Of a DNA stretch of 64,000 bases, positions 32,398-41,487 are shown in pieces. Numbering within the stretch: position 1 is the stretch's first letter; each line of letters opens with the position of its first letter. Made by a program: the position numbers and the translations under genes. The stretch spans positions 19,773 to 83,772 of the forward strand of contig JBKHYJ010000020.1 in assembly GCA_046565505.1 (NCBI GenBank). The letters run 5' to 3'. The notes beneath the pieces were generated by a model. It did not search any database, was not told where the DNA came from, and saw only the letters and a list, made by a program, of their open reading frames with translations. The stretch is from JBKHYJ01 sp046565505 (GTDB taxonomy: Bacteria > Acidobacteriota > Blastocatellia > UBA7656).

Positions 32398-33393
32398 ATG
32401 GCTAAAGCATTCGTCACAGGCGGGACAGGCTTCCTCGGCTCGCACCTCGTGCGCCGGCTGATCGAACATGGCGCTGAGGTGCGCTGCCTCGCGCGGCCTG
32501 AGAGCCGCCTGGATAACCTCAATGACCTGCCGGTCGAAATCGCACGCGGCGACCTGCGTGACCTGCCATCGCTCAGGCGTGCGATGAAAGGTTGTTCGTT
32601 CGTCTACCACTGCGCGGCCGATTACCGCCTGTGGTGCGAGGACCCGCGCGAGATGTACGCGAGCAACGTCGAAGGCACGGACAATTGCATGCGCGCGGCT
32701 TTCGACGAAGGGGTCGGGCGCGTCGTCTACACGAGCACGGTCGGCTGCCTCGGCCTGAACGCCGACGGCAGCCCGGCTAATGAAGAAACCGCGGTCGGCC
32801 TCGGCGACATGACGGGCCATTACAAGCGGAGCAAGTTTTTTGCAGAGATGAAAGTAATGGACTGGGTCGCGCGCGGCCTGCCCGCCGTCGTCGTGAACCC
32901 GAGCACGCCCGTCGGCGACATGGACATAAAGCCTACGCCGACAGGGAAGATAATCGTGGATTTTCTCCGCGGGAAGATGTTCGGGTTCGTCAAGACGGGC
33001 ATGAATTTGATTGACGTGCGCGACTGCGCCGAAGGCCACGTGCTGGCGGCCGAAAGGGGGCGCGTCGGGGAGAGGTACATTCTCGGCGCGCACAACCTGA
33101 CGCTCAAGCAACTGTTTGACTCGCTCGCGGGCGTGACCGGCGTGGCTTCGCCCAGACTCAGAATCCCTCATGCGGTGGCCGAAACCTACGCGCGGCTGGA
33201 GAACCTGTGGTCCGTCAAGCTCGCGGGCCGCGCGCCGGACGTACCCCTGGAAAGCGTCAAGCTCGCGCGCCACAAGATGTGGTTCGATTCGTCGAAGGCT
33301 GTGCGCGAGCTTGGCTTGCCGCAAAGTCCTGTCGAAGGCGCTTTGTCGCGCGCCGTCAGGTGGTTTGAAAGTCATGGCTACGTCAAGCGGTGA
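32398..33393 (+). CDS. hpnA: HpnA, hopanoid-associated NAD-dependent sugar epimerase
   Basis: A 331-residue extended SDR: TGGTGFLGSHLVRRL at 7-21 binds NAD, YTSTVGCLG supplies the Ser/Thr, and YKRSK (Y142/K146) the catalytic pair. It matches the HpnA subfamily found next to shc and hpnH. The exact step in hopanoid side-chain formation is not settled in the literature. Its last 20 bases overlap the start of hpnG. Confidence 0.92.
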   Translation: MAKAFVTGGTGFLGSHLVRRLIEHGAEVRCLARPESRLDNLNDLPVEIARGDLRDLPSLRRAMKGCSFVYHCAADYRLWCEDPREMYASNVEGTDNCMRAAFDEGVGRVVYTSTVGCLGLNADGSPANEETAVGLGDMTGHYKRSKFFAEMKVMDWVARGLPAVVVNPSTPVGDMDIKPTPTGKIIVDFLRGKMFGFVKTGMNLIDVRDCAEGHVLAAERGRVGERYILGAHNLTLKQLFDSLAGVTGVASPRLRIPHAVAETYARLENLWSVKLAGRAPDVPLESVKLARHKMWFDSSKAVRELGLPQSPVEGALSRAVRWFESHGYVKR

Positions 33394-34117
33394 GCCGGGA
33401 GCAGGCGAACGCGTAATCCCGCTGCTCGTCGTGGCCGCGCTCGGCCGCGAGCTGGCCCCGCTCGGCCGCTACCCTAGCGCAGGCGTAGCCTTGATGGAAA
33501 CGGGTGAAGGCATGCGGAACGCCGGGCGCGCAGTCCGCTCCTGGCTCGACCGCCGGAGCGCCCGCGCGGTGCTGTGCGTAGGCTTCGGCGGCGCGCTGTC
33601 GAATTCGCTCAAGCCATGCGACCTTGTGGTCGCGCGCGAGGTGCGCAGTGCCCGCAGCGAGGGAGAATCGTTCGCCAGTTCTAAGGCTTTGCTCTCGGCG
33701 GCCGCGCAGGTGAAGCTTGACGGGCTGACCTTCGGCACGGCCATCACCGTAAACGAGATCGCCTGCGAAGCGGGCGCTAAGCGGCGGCTCGCGGCCCTTT
33801 TGGCGCCAGACGAGGTGGGCTGTGTGGATACGGAATCATCCGCCATCGCGCTCACGTGCGGCGAGCGCGACATCCCCTTCCTGGTCGTCCGCTCGATCAC
33901 GGACCTGCTCGACGAAGACTTGCCCATAGATTTTAACCGCTGCCGCACTTCTGACGGCAGGGTCAGCAGTCAAAGAGTGATAAGGGCCGCCCTCGCGCGC
34001 CCGCAATCTTTCAGAGGGTTGCTGGAATTGAAGCGGCGCTCAGACGAGTGCGCCGGGCGACTGGCCGCCTTCGTTTGGCAATTGCTCCCGCTTATCGCGC
34101 GGGGTGATTTGAGGTAA
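33374..34117 (+). CDS. hpnG: HpnG, adenosylhopane nucleosidase/phosphorylase
   Basis: A 247-residue protein of the purine nucleoside phosphorylase superfamily: VVAALGRELAPLG, LCVGFGGALSNSL, and VGCVDTESSAIALTCGERD (the ExxA region), then VRSITDLLDEDLP. HpnG removes adenine from adenosylhopane to give (phospho)ribosylhopane. The chosen ATG lies inside the hpnA end (20-bp overlap); longer upstream frames are antisense-like noise. It ends the shc-hpnH-hpnA-hpnG set. Confidence 0.9.
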   Translation: MATSSGEPGAGERVIPLLVVAALGRELAPLGRYPSAGVALMETGEGMRNAGRAVRSWLDRRSARAVLCVGFGGALSNSLKPCDLVVAREVRSARSEGESFASSKALLSAAAQVKLDGLTFGTAITVNEIACEAGAKRRLAALLAPDEVGCVDTESSAIALTCGERDIPFLVVRSITDLLDEDLPIDFNRCRTSDGRVSSQRVIRAALARPQSFRGLLELKRRSDECAGRLAAFVWQLLPLIARGDLR

Positions 34118-34215
34118 TGCCCACAACTAGACATGCGTGGGGATTCGCTGTAGTATGGTCGCGCTTCGTCCCGATCAGGCTTTAATGATTTACATCGCGT
34201 ATTTGTCCGGTCAGC

Positions 34216-35673
34216 ATGCGTGAGGGGAGGGCCCGGGGTCGGATGAGGGCCCGGAGGCTTCATTCAGGTAATAGACGTTTAGTCCATCAATCAGGCATTA
34301 ATCAATTGCAACCCGTAGGCGAAATCCCAGTACGAGAGGCCCGGCGCAGGGTGCGCCTGCTACGCATCCTGGGCGTCGGCTTCGGCATTGCGGTCATAGT
34401 CGGCAACACAATCGGGGGCGGGATCGTCAGCACGCCCGGCCAGGTGGCCGCTTACCTCCCAGACCTGTGGCTGTTCATAGCCGTTTGGATAGCGGGCGGG
34501 CTTTACGTGATGCTCGGCGCGCTTTCCATCGCCGAACTTGGCACGATGATGCCGCAGTCGGGCGGGCAATACGTCTTCGCGCGCCACACGTTCGGCAGCT
34601 ACGTGGGCTTCGTGGTCGGGTGGAGCGATTGGATTTCGACCTGCGCCGCTAGCGCATTCATCTCTCTCGTCATCGGCCAGTATTCAGTCGTGTTGCTGCC
34701 TGCGCTCAAAGGGCAGACAGTAAACATCGCGCTCGCCATCGTGTTAGGTTTCGCGGCCTTGCAGTGGCGCGGCGTCCGCTGGGGCAGCGGGACGCAGAAC
34801 GTCACAAGCCTGCTCAAGTCGCTCGCCTTCGTCGTCCTTGTCATTGCCTGTTTCGTCCTCGGCGGTGGCCGCGCGGCAGGTGGCCCGCCCGGCGGGTCGG
34901 GGCTCGCGGCCGCGGGCGGCGGGTTGTCATTCGTCTCCCTGATACTCGCACTACAGGCCGTGATTTACACGTACGACGGGTGGGCGGGAGTCATATATTT
35001 CTCGGAAGAGGTGCGCGACCCGGCGCGCGACATCCCGCGCTCTTTGTTCGGCGGCGTGTTGTCTGTGATAGGGATTTACCTGCTGGTGAATCTGGCCGTG
35101 CTCTACGTGCTCCCTATCGCGGAGGTGGCCGGCAAGGACCTGGCCCTGGGCGCGGCGGCCGAAGTCATATTCGGGGAGAACGGGGACCGAATCTTCAGGT
35201 CCGTGATGATCGTTTCTATGTTGAGCTCGGTCAACGCCTGCCACCTGATGTCCACCCGCGTCCTGTTCGCCATGAGTCGCGACGGATTCCTCGCGGGCAA
35301 GATGGCGCAGGCTAACAAAGGCGGGACTCCCGCCATCGCTTTGTTCATGAGCGCGGGGATCGCCGCCCTGTTCATCGTGTCGGGCACGAGCGACCAGGTG
35401 CTGGCGGTGGCGGCTTTCTTCTACGTGGTGAACTACACAGTCTCTTTCGCGTCGGTCTTCATGCTGCGGCGGCGGGAGCCTGACCGGCCGCGCCCTTACC
35501 GCGCGTGGGGCTACCCCTGGACGACGGGGCTGACGCTGGCGGGCTCCGTGGCGTTCCTGGCCGCGGCGGCGGCGACCGACACCAGGAACAGCGTATACGC
35601 GCTGCTGCTGCTTGCGGCCAGCTACCCCGCGTTCCGGCTGCTGACTAAGGCCTCGGCCGCTGATGAAAGGTGA
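34216..35673 (+). CDS. APC-family amino acid permease
   Basis: A 485-residue protein with about 12 TM helices. The start of the transport core is GFGIAVIVGNTIGGGIVSTPG, the conserved unwound TM1; GWSDWISTCAASAFIS and YTYDGWAGVIYFSEEVRDP follow. It is an amino acid/amine:cation symporter-type protein; the substrate cannot be told. The first ~45 residues are arginine-rich and may be an overcalled extension; a start nearer RLLRILGVGFG is possible. Confidence 0.88.
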   Translation: MREGRARGRMRARRLHSGNRRLVHQSGINQLQPVGEIPVREARRRVRLLRILGVGFGIAVIVGNTIGGGIVSTPGQVAAYLPDLWLFIAVWIAGGLYVMLGALSIAELGTMMPQSGGQYVFARHTFGSYVGFVVGWSDWISTCAASAFISLVIGQYSVVLLPALKGQTVNIALAIVLGFAALQWRGVRWGSGTQNVTSLLKSLAFVVLVIACFVLGGGRAAGGPPGGSGLAAAGGGLSFVSLILALQAVIYTYDGWAGVIYFSEEVRDPARDIPRSLFGGVLSVIGIYLLVNLAVLYVLPIAEVAGKDLALGAAAEVIFGENGDRIFRSVMIVSMLSSVNACHLMSTRVLFAMSRDGFLAGKMAQANKGGTPAIALFMSAGIAALFIVSGTSDQVLAVAAFFYVVNYTVSFASVFMLRRREPDRPRPYRAWGYPWTTGLTLAGSVAFLAAAAATDTRNSVYALLLLAASYPAFRLLTKASAADER

Positions 35674-35676
35674 GCA

Positions 35677-36762
35677 ATGACACGCGTTGATTTTTCATTC
35701 GAGGACCGGCTGGCGCGGGCCTATACGCTTCCGTCCGAGTGGTACATGGACCCCGCGATGCTGGAGCAGGAAAGGCGAAAAATCTTTTCACGCGCATGGC
35801 AGTTGATCGGGCGGGCCGAGCAGGTCGAGGCGCCGGGCGATTACTTCACCGCGGAGGTCGCCGGCGAGCCGATCATCGTCGCGCGCGGCAGGGATGAAAA
35901 GCTGAGGGCCTTCTCGAACGTATGCCGCCACCGCGCCGGCCCCGTGGCCGAAGCCGAAGGGAAGCGCAAGGCGTTTCAATGCGGCTACCACGGCTGGACG
36001 TATTCACTCGAAGGCCGGCTGCTCGGCACGCCCGAATTCGACGGCGTGGAGTGCTTCAGCAAAGAGGCCAACTGCCTGCCGGAGTTTGCCATAGACACCT
36101 GGGGCGGACTCTTATTCGTCAACCTCGACCGCCATTGTTTGCCGCTCGCCGAAGTGTTGGAAGACCTGCCGGCGCGCATCGCCCACCGCGACCTGTCGCA
36201 AATGCGGCTCGCCGCCCGGAAAGATTGGCACATCGATTGTAATTGGAAAGTCTACGTCGATAATTACCTCGAAGGTTACCACATCCCCATAGTCCACCCG
36301 TCGCTCAACCGCGAGCTTGATTACGCACGCTACCGGACCGAATCGCGGCGCTATTACTCGATCCAACACTCGCCCATCAAGCGGGCCAAAAGCCCGCGCA
36401 TCCGCCGGGGCGAGGGCGCGGGCGACAGCGAGGCCCAGTTCTTCTGGGTCTTCCCTAACCTCATGCTGAACGTCTACCCGGATAACTACTCGACCAACTT
36501 GATCGTGCCGCTCGGGGCCGGGCAGACGCTCACAATCTTCGAGTGGTACTTCCGCGACCATGAGCGCGAAGACGTGCGGGAGAATATAAACCGGACCGTC
36601 GAGTTCAGCGACGAGATTCAGATCGAAGACATAAAGATATGCGAGGCCGTGCAGCGCGGCTTGCGCTCGCGCTTCTATGACAGGGGCCGCTACTCAGTCA
36701 AGCGCGAAAACGGCGTGCACCACTTTCATGGGCTACTCGCTGAGTTTTTCGCGAGGGAATAA
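35677..36762 (+). CDS. Rieske non-heme iron oxygenase, alpha subunit
   Basis: A 361-residue protein four bases after the permease stop. Rieske cluster: CRHRAG (C83, H85) and CGYHGW (C102, H105). The mononuclear iron site shows in DNYLEGYHIPIVHPSL (Asn-Glu...His...His). C-terminal SRPBCC fold. It belongs to the aromatic-ring or quaternary-amine oxygenase family. The adjacent permease may import the substrate. No reductase gene is next to it. Substrate unknown. Confidence 0.92.
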   Translation: MTRVDFSFEDRLARAYTLPSEWYMDPAMLEQERRKIFSRAWQLIGRAEQVEAPGDYFTAEVAGEPIIVARGRDEKLRAFSNVCRHRAGPVAEAEGKRKAFQCGYHGWTYSLEGRLLGTPEFDGVECFSKEANCLPEFAIDTWGGLLFVNLDRHCLPLAEVLEDLPARIAHRDLSQMRLAARKDWHIDCNWKVYVDNYLEGYHIPIVHPSLNRELDYARYRTESRRYYSIQHSPIKRAKSPRIRRGEGAGDSEAQFFWVFPNLMLNVYPDNYSTNLIVPLGAGQTLTIFEWYFRDHEREDVRENINRTVEFSDEIQIEDIKICEAVQRGLRSRFYDRGRYSVKRENGVHHFHGLLAEFFARE

Positions 36763-36962
36763 AGCCGCTGAAGAGAGCGGCAAACGTGCGCCGGGGCGAG
36801 TGCCTCGTGCGAAAGTCCTTACAAAAAAGAGTGGGCCGATAGGCGAGCAGTACAGGATGAGGATTTGGTCCGGGCAGAAGTTTGGGGCGACCTCGCCCTC
36901 AACGCGCGGGGAATGAGAGAGCTTTCGCTTCGCGTCGCCCGCGACTCCGCTCAACCCGGACG

Positions 36963-37937
36963 TTAGTATGAAAGTATCTGCCGGGCCGCGGCGGCTATCC
37001 TGTCCACCGATGGCAGCATCGCCATTTCGAGCGGGGGGCTGAAGGGCACAGGCACGTCGAGCGAGGCGACCCGCATCACCGGCGCGTCGAGATAGTCGAA
37101 AGCCTCCGCGGCTATCAGCGCAGCTATCTCCGCCCCGAACCCCGCCGTCATATTAGCCTCATGTACGATCAAGGCCCGGCTCGTCTTGCGCACGCTTGCC
37201 AGCATCGTCTCTTTGTCGAGCGGCGCGAGCGACCGCAAATCTACTACTTCGACCGACGCGCCCTCGCGCTCTAACGTGCGCGCCACGTCCACACACAGGT
37301 GGACCGCCGCGCCATAGCTGATGATTGAGAGGTCCGTCCCAAGTGTGCGGACCGCCGCGACGCCTATCGGGACCACGTAGTCGCCGTCCGGCACTTCCTC
37401 GCGGTAATGGCGGTAGAGGAACTTGTTCTCAAGGTAGACGACAGGATTGTTATCGCGTATCGCGGCCGTGAGCAGTCCCTTGGCGTCTTTCGCGGTCGAA
37501 GGCAATACGACTTTCAGCCCCGGCGTGTGGGCGAACCATGCTTCCGGGTTCTGCGAGTGGTAAGGGCCGGCATGTATCCCCCCGCCGGTCGGGCCTCGAA
37601 ACACGACCGGCATGGGTATGCCCCACCTGTAATAACACTTCGCCGCGAAGTTGACTATCTGGTCGAAGGCGCAGGCTATGAAGTCGATGAATTGGAACTC
37701 TACGACGGGCCGGAACCCGACCGTCGCCGCCGCGCATGCCGCGCCGACGAACCCGGATTCGGAGATGGGCGTGTCGATGACGCGCTCGGGTCCGAATTCT
37801 TCGAGGAACCCCTGTGTGATTTTAAACGCGCCGCCGAACACGCCTATGTCCTCGCCGAGGATGAACACACTCGCGTCGCGCCGCATCTCGCCGCGCAGCG
37901 CGTCGCTTATCGCTTGAAGGTATGTGATGTTCGCCAT
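36963..37937 (-). CDS. 2-oxoacid dehydrogenase E1 beta subunit
   Basis: A 324-residue protein from the ATG at 37937 (ANITYLQAISDALRGEMRRD). LGEDIGVFGGAF, DTPISESGFVGAA, FRGPTGGGIHAGPYHSQ and the C-terminal transketolase domain with IVHEANMTAGFGAEIAA are standard. With the alpha subunit next to it, it forms the TPP-dependent decarboxylase of a pyruvate or branched-chain 2-oxoacid dehydrogenase complex. No E2/E3 gene is in the window. The substrate cannot be told by eye. Confidence 0.93.
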   Translation of the reverse strand: MANITYLQAISDALRGEMRRDASVFILGEDIGVFGGAFKITQGFLEEFGPERVIDTPISESGFVGAACAAATVGFRPVVEFQFIDFIACAFDQIVNFAAKCYYRWGIPMPVVFRGPTGGGIHAGPYHSQNPEAWFAHTPGLKVVLPSTAKDAKGLLTAAIRDNNPVVYLENKFLYRHYREEVPDGDYVVPIGVAAVRTLGTDLSIISYGAAVHLCVDVARTLEREGASVEVVDLRSLAPLDKETMLASVRKTSRALIVHEANMTAGFGAEIAALIAAEAFDYLDAPVMRVASLDVPVPFSPPLEMAMLPSVDRIAAAARQILSY

Positions 37938-38067
37938 AACAATTTTGGATTTTGGATTAGTGTATCGACCGGGCGACGCGCGGCCGGCCGGGTTCCGCCG
38001 CTTTAAATGAGCCCGAAGCGATGAAGTCCGCAAATGCCATTCAATCCAAAATCTAAAATCCAAAATC
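37938..38067. repeat. Inverted repeat of a (A)ATCCAAAAT motif between E1 genes
   Basis: ATTTTGGATTTTGGATT at 37942-37958 is inverted at 38043-38066, where the motif occurs as three near-copies. The arms flank about 85 bp. The right arm runs into the E1 alpha stop codon. It looks like a short interspersed repeat or a stable mRNA hairpin between two cotranscribed genes. The AT-rich arms contrast with the GC-rich surroundings. Confidence 0.6.
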
Positions 38068-39214
38068 AGAAGTGTTCTCCCGTCGACCGCGCTTTCGTCT
38101 CCATCAGGGCGGGTATCGCGGGGTTCTCGATGGGCTCGTAAATGCTTTCGCGGTCTTCGGGCTTCGGGTCGTGGGGGGACGGCGCGAATAAGCGGTCGGT
38201 GACTGTCTCAGGCCTGGGCAGCGGCAGCGACTCGGCAAACTTGACGGCCTCCTCGACCTGTCGGGCCGCCACTTGATCGATCCGCGTCAGCATGCCCTGA
38301 TTCAGCTTCGCGCGCTCGACGAGCCAGCGGCGGTACATCGCTATCGGGTCGCGCGCTTCCCAGAACTCCCTCATCTCCTTCGGCACGTAGCTGCAATCGT
38401 CGTGCTCGCCATGCCCCCGCCGGCGGAACGTTTTGAATTCGACGAGGGCCGGGCCGCGCCCGCCCCTTGCGTGCTCTATGCCGCGCCGCGCCGCCGCTAT
38501 GACCTCAAACAGGTCGTTGCCATAAGCTATCTCCGCGTAGACGTTGAAGGCCGGCGCGCGGTCCGCGACGTTCTTCACGGGCATCTGCTTTTCGCACGGC
38601 GTCGAATAAGCGAACTGGTTGTACTCGCAGATAATCACCAGCGGCAGCTTGTGAATCGAGGCGAAGTTGAGCCCCTCGTAAAAGTCTCCGGGGCTGGTCG
38701 CGCCATCGCCCGTGAACGCGAGGTATACGTTAGGCAGCCGCCGCATCTTGAATGCGAGGGCGTAGCCGGCGCCGCTCGGGATCCACGACGCCATAGAGCC
38801 GTTGTGGAACGGGGCTATGCCATAATTATCGAGGTCGGCCAGAAACAGCCCCAGCTCGCGCCCGTGCCCCGGGGGCTGATCTTTGCCGAGCCACCGGGCT
38901 AAGACGTGCCGTGGCTCCACGCCGCGGTAGAACCACGCGGAGAGATTGCGCGAGACGGTCGAGAAGAAATCTCCTTTTTGAAGCAGGCTGGCGCAGCCCA
39001 CGGAGGTCGCCTCCTGCCCCATCCCGAGGTAGAGCGCGCCCGTTATTCTGCCTTGCCTGTATAACGTAGCGAGCTTCTCTTCAAACGTCCGGGCCAGCCG
39101 CATGGCCGAATACATTCTCAACAACTGTTCTTCGCTGTGAGCGACCTCACGCGGGTCGGCCTGTATTTCGTCCGGGTAATCGGGCAGCGCGATTTGTGGC
39201 GATATTTGGGCCAT
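38066..39214 (-). CDS. 2-oxoacid dehydrogenase E1 alpha subunit
   Basis: A 382-residue protein from the ATG at 39214 with AGGAGAGGAA upstream; longer frames add a low-complexity start. The TPP motif runs from GDGATSPGDFYEGLNFAS to CEYNQFA, with RGHGEHDDCSYVP after it. It is the alpha partner of the downstream E1 beta gene, separated by a 128-bp spacer with an inverted repeat. It decarboxylates 2-oxoacids and passes the acyl group to an E2 encoded elsewhere. Confidence 0.93.
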   Translation of the reverse strand: MAQISPQIALPDYPDEIQADPREVAHSEEQLLRMYSAMRLARTFEEKLATLYRQGRITGALYLGMGQEATSVGCASLLQKGDFFSTVSRNLSAWFYRGVEPRHVLARWLGKDQPPGHGRELGLFLADLDNYGIAPFHNGSMASWIPSGAGYALAFKMRRLPNVYLAFTGDGATSPGDFYEGLNFASIHKLPLVIICEYNQFAYSTPCEKQMPVKNVADRAPAFNVYAEIAYGNDLFEVIAAARRGIEHARGGRGPALVEFKTFRRRGHGEHDDCSYVPKEMREFWEARDPIAMYRRWLVERAKLNQGMLTRIDQVAARQVEEAVKFAESLPLPRPETVTDRLFAPSPHDPKPEDRESIYEPIENPAIPALMETKARSTGEHF

Positions 39215-39321
39215 CAGCTTCCTCTCCTGGGCGAGCGATTTAGACGGCGCGCGGCCGCTGGCGGCGGGCAAGGGCGCGCGGGGACCGGGCAACGATTATC
39301 CGCCGGCCGGCCCGCGAATCT

Positions 39322-39783
39322 CTACTCGTCGCCCGTCACCCTCTTACTCCTCTCGAAAGAGTTCAGCACGCCGGCCGAGGTGAGCGCGCGCCGCATCTCG
39401 TCCGGTATCGGCGCGGATTTCAAGGTCCCGTCTTCGTTGATGCGCGCGTATACCCTCGTCGCGGTGCCTTCCGTCACCGGCGCGCCCGTCAGCGTCAGCT
39501 TCGCCGTGCAGTGCCAGTGCAGCGTGCGCTCTCTGATCTCCGTCAGCGCGAGCTTGAGCGTCACGCGGTCGCCGTAGGCGGCCGGGCCGATGAAGCGGAA
39601 CTGAATCTCGCCCATGACAAACGTGGTCCGGTCATGCTGGATCATCTTGTCAATCGGGTAGCCGAGCGTGCGAAACAATTCGTGCTCTGTGTCGTTGAAC
39701 CAGGCCAGCATCCGCGGGTAGTAGACCAGCCCGAAGGGGTCGGATTCGCCCCAGTTCACAGATATTTCGCGCCAATACATCAT
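39322..39783 (-). CDS. Acyl-CoA thioesterase, 4HBT hotdog family
   Basis: A 153-residue single hotdog domain. WGESDPFGLVYYPRMLAWF holds the catalytic Asp region of 4-hydroxybenzoyl-CoA thioesterase/YbgC-like enzymes. It would hydrolyse an acyl- or aroyl-CoA. The nearby split monooxygenase/OYE pair, thought to act on aroyl-CoA, makes an aromatic substrate plausible. The start may be either of two adjacent Met codons. Confidence 0.88.
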   Translation of the reverse strand: MMYWREISVNWGESDPFGLVYYPRMLAWFNDTEHELFRTLGYPIDKMIQHDRTTFVMGEIQFRFIGPAAYGDRVTLKLALTEIRERTLHWHCTAKLTLTGAPVTEGTATRVYARINEDGTLKSAPIPDEMRRALTSAGVLNSFERSKRVTGDE

Positions 39784-39910
39784 CCGGTTTGACCCTCACC
39801 TTCACACTGGCTGCGCCAGCAACTTTTCTGCCCTCGAATACGGACGGCCCGTTAGTCTAGCCTAACTTTTATCAACGGTTCAACCGCCGGGCGGTCGCCC
39901 GCCGGCCGCG

Positions 39911-41374
39911 TTAAGTATTCGCCGCGCCATCCCATGCGGGGGCGACCAAGCGGCGGCGGCCGTCTTCGCTCAAAGAGATTCCCGGCTCGTCCATTCGCGT
40001 GCGGTCCCAGAGCTTGCATGTCACCTGCTTATGCATCTGGTCGAGCCCCTCGCAGTAGTTAGTGAACACGCAGCGGCGGACCTCGCTGCCGCGCCCGAGT
40101 CGAATCTTCAAGAACCAGTCCGGGTCGGCGAGCGACTGCCTCGCTGCGGCTATTATGTCGGCCTCGCCTTTGCGGAGTATCTCTTCGGCCTGCTCGAAGG
40201 TGGCGATGCCGCCCGACGTGACGACGGGCGTTTGAAACCCGGCCGCGTTGACCGCGCGCCTGATGGCGGCGGCCAGCGGCACGTTGCGGCCGAACGGGCC
40301 GCGCTCGTCGGAAAGCACCGTGGGCATGCACTCGTAACCGCTCGGGCCCGTGTAGGGGTAGACGGCCTGGCCGGGCTTCGGCTGCTTCGCGTCGTCAAAC
40401 TTTCCGCCCTTTGAAACAGAGAGGTAATCTAACCCGGCGCGCGCGAACTCTACGCCGAAGTAAACGGCGTCTTCCAGATGGCTCCCACCTTTGATCGCCT
40501 CGTCGCCGAGAAACCGCGCCCCAACCGCGTAGTCGTGCCCGACGCGCTCGCGCACCGCCCCGTAGACTTCTAATGGCAGTCGCACGCGATTTTCCCGCGC
40601 GCCGCCATAGCCATCCTGCCTGTCGTTCTTTGCGCTCAGAAAAGACGCCATCGTGTACGCGTGTGCGTAATGCAGCTCGACGCCATCGAATCCCGCCTCT
40701 TTTGCCCGCGCGGCCGCGGCTGCAAACATGCCCGGCAAGACTTCCGGCAGGCTCTTGATGTGCGGCAACTCGATGTCCGTCACCCTCTCGCGGTAGCCAT
40801 AGCGTAGCGACTCAAGCTCGCGCTCGTCGAGAATCTCGGCGAGCGTTTCGTCCGGCATGTCGGCCAGCAGTGCCCGCACCTTCGCCTCATCTTCAACGGC
40901 CCACTTGTCGTCGCCCATCGCGCGGGCGAGCGACCGGCGGTGCCGCGGCTTCAATTCGAGAAATCGCGCGAAGTATTTCTCTTTCGTGGGCCGGCGTTTG
41001 ACGGTGAGGAAATCTATTATCTGTATGAGCAGCCGCGTGTGGCCGCTGCTCTCGCGCCGCACGGTCTCGACCAGCTCGCTTAATCCGGGGATGAACCTGT
41101 CGTGCCCGATCCTGAGCAGCGGCCCGCTCGGTATGTCTCTTATCCCTGTCGCTTCGACCACTATGGCGGCGGGCCGGCCTGCGGCGAACCGCCCGTACCA
41201 TTCCAGTATGTCGCGCGTGACGAAACCGTCTTCGGTGGAGCGCCAGGGGACCATCGCCGGGACCCACGTGCGGCCCCGTAGCGCTACGGGGCCTATGGAA
41301 ATAGGCGTGAACAACAGCGACCGCGCCGCCTCCTTTTCGGTCGGCCAGCGCGTCTCTGGAATCTTGTGGCGCAT
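39911..41374 (-). CDS. OYE-family FMN oxidoreductase, partner of an FAD monooxygenase
   Basis: A 487-residue TIM-barrel protein from the ATG at 41374. SIGPVALRGRTWVPAMVPW, GFDGVELHYAHAYTMASFLS, GGARENRVRLPLEVYGAVRE and SGGIATFEQAEEIL are Old Yellow Enzyme motifs. An insert near residue 130-200 is longer than in simple OYEs. The next gene upstream is an FAD monooxygenase. In 2-aminobenzoyl-CoA monooxygenase/reductase and salicylyl-CoA 5-hydroxylase the same two domains are fused in one chain. Here they are two genes, with a hairpin between. Function by analogy. Confidence 0.85.
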   Translation of the reverse strand: MRHKIPETRWPTEKEAARSLLFTPISIGPVALRGRTWVPAMVPWRSTEDGFVTRDILEWYGRFAAGRPAAIVVEATGIRDIPSGPLLRIGHDRFIPGLSELVETVRRESSGHTRLLIQIIDFLTVKRRPTKEKYFARFLELKPRHRRSLARAMGDDKWAVEDEAKVRALLADMPDETLAEILDERELESLRYGYRERVTDIELPHIKSLPEVLPGMFAAAAARAKEAGFDGVELHYAHAYTMASFLSAKNDRQDGYGGARENRVRLPLEVYGAVRERVGHDYAVGARFLGDEAIKGGSHLEDAVYFGVEFARAGLDYLSVSKGGKFDDAKQPKPGQAVYPYTGPSGYECMPTVLSDERGPFGRNVPLAAAIRRAVNAAGFQTPVVTSGGIATFEQAEEILRKGEADIIAAARQSLADPDWFLKIRLGRGSEVRRCVFTNYCEGLDQMHKQVTCKLWDRTRMDEPGISLSEDGRRRLVAPAWDGAANT

Positions 41375-41433
41375 TGGCTTTCGGTCGTGCCACATAGGCG
41401 GAGAATGCGTGGGCGGAAGCCCTGCCGTCAGAG

Positions 41434-41466
41434 CCATGAAACAGGCTCCCGGAGCCTGTTTCATGG
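41434..41466. terminator. Perfect 16-bp hairpin between monooxygenase and OYE genes
   Basis: CCATGAAACAGGCTCC, one C, then its exact inverse. The short loop and long stem would fold strongly in RNA of either strand. No T-run follows, so it may instead stabilise mRNA or be a mobile palindromic repeat. Confidence 0.6.
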
Positions 41467-41487
41467 GAGCGGTCCCGCGCACTTCTT

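Noticed and set aside
32338..33375. 345-codon minus-strand frame opposite hpnA
   Set aside because: Shadow frame with no domain; hpnA is certain.
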